From: Micrasema longulum
Taxonomy: Eukaryota > Arthropoda > Insecta > Trichoptera > Brachycentridae
Reading direction: 5' to 3'
Assembly (NCBI GenBank): GCA_022494885.1
Contig: JAGVSM010001127.1
Location: forward strand, 1 to 64,000
DNA length: 64,000 nucleotides
This document shows, piece by piece, positions 63,780 to 64,000 of this stretch. The first letter of the stretch is position 1, and the number at the start of each line of letters is the position of its first letter. The position numbers were made by a program, and so were the translations under genes. Below the pieces are notes generated by a model. It made no database searches. It had not been told where the DNA came from and saw only the letters and a program-made list of their open reading frames with translations.

Positions 63780-64000
63780 AACCTAGTATGTATGAGTCTG
63801 CGAGGCTAATTCCGTGTCTAACCGGCCGCTGCCGTATAAAGGACGAATTGAGCGGAGCGTGTCAAGCTAGCGGCCCTTTCACGTCCGCTCTAGTCGGCGC
63901 TCGATTGTGCAATGGAGGGACGGAGGCGGGGGTCGGGGCTTATACGTTGGCTAGGGGGCGCCTATTTACGTTGGCCGCTCGGGAGAATACTTGACAAGAG
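63780..64000 (+). promoter_or_regulatory. GC-rich TATA-containing segment, possible promoter
   Basis: GC content rises sharply. TATAAA lies at 63835-63840, followed about 28 bases later by GTCAAGCT, a loose initiator, and then CGGCCCTTTCACGTCCGCTC and GAGGGACGGAGGCGGGGGTC. This could be the core promoter and 5' UTR of a plus-strand gene beyond the window. The open frame at 63788-63994 shows no domain. A GC-rich repeat is the alternative. Confidence 0.3.

Noticed and set aside
1..64000. Complete Penelope-like element or viral insertion
   Set aside because: No GIY-YIG domain, no Penelope RT motifs, no gag, integrase or viral structural gene could be found on either strand.

Overview
The window looks like a gene-poor, AT-rich stretch of an insect nuclear genome. 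Evidence for this: dozens of 5'-truncated non-LTR retrotransposon (LINE) tails, tRNA-derived SINEs, Helitron-type CTAGT ends, a mariner transposase relic, palindromic MITEs, and no bacterial-type gene packing. Some 3' ends and Helitron ends resemble those common in Lepidoptera, but the order is an inference and I cannot name a species. I find no complete host gene. Nearly every open reading frame above noise is a piece of a reverse transcriptase (RT) or a shadow of a repeat.

Layout. 0-6.6 kb: a long-inverted-repeat element (called LIR here) carrying an inserted LINE tail, a 2.7-3.3 kb inverted-repeat MITE, a 0.44 kb palindrome whose arms hold hammerhead-ribozyme-like motifs, and an old repeat split into three pieces by later insertions. 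6.6-13.2 kb: a minus-strand LINE (family A2) with a recognisable RT palm, a second LIR copy, microsatellites, a palindromic foldback element, a SINE, a MITE and a foldback element with a ribozyme-like centre. 13.2-25.2 kb: LINE C-termini on both strands, a Helitron 3' end, an interrupted LIR copy, a GC-richer patch at 20.1 kb ending in a splice-donor-like site, and the first copy of a 0.55 kb TIR MITE. 25.2-39.6 kb: more LIR copies, an L2-like LINE, three tRNA-derived SINE families, a LINE nested in another LINE with a 15-bp target-site duplication, and a tandem repeat holding two CRE-like TGACGTCA sites. 39.6-52.2 kb: second copies of the two larger MITEs, a 300-bp TTTA microsatellite, two more ribozyme-containing retroelement ends, a mariner relic, a LINE tail with 73-bp tandem repeats and a second L2-like LINE. 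52.2-64 kb: a LINE with a YADD active site, an inverted pair of family A1 LINE tails, further SINE and LIR pieces, a quiet AT-rich stretch, and a GC-rich TATA-containing segment at the right edge that could be the start of a gene outside the window.

How the parts relate. LINEs supply the RT; SINE family 3 appears to share its GGAATGATGATGAT tail with the LINE at 53.4 kb. LIR and the foldback elements are non-autonomous. The most interesting theme is a dispersed set of minimal hammerhead-ribozyme-like motifs (core CTGANGA, a short stem II, then GAAACCGGTH). Several lie at the centre of perfect inverted repeats, which matches the known association of such ribozymes with the pseudo-LTRs of Penelope-like elements, though no Penelope RT or GIY-YIG domain is visible here.
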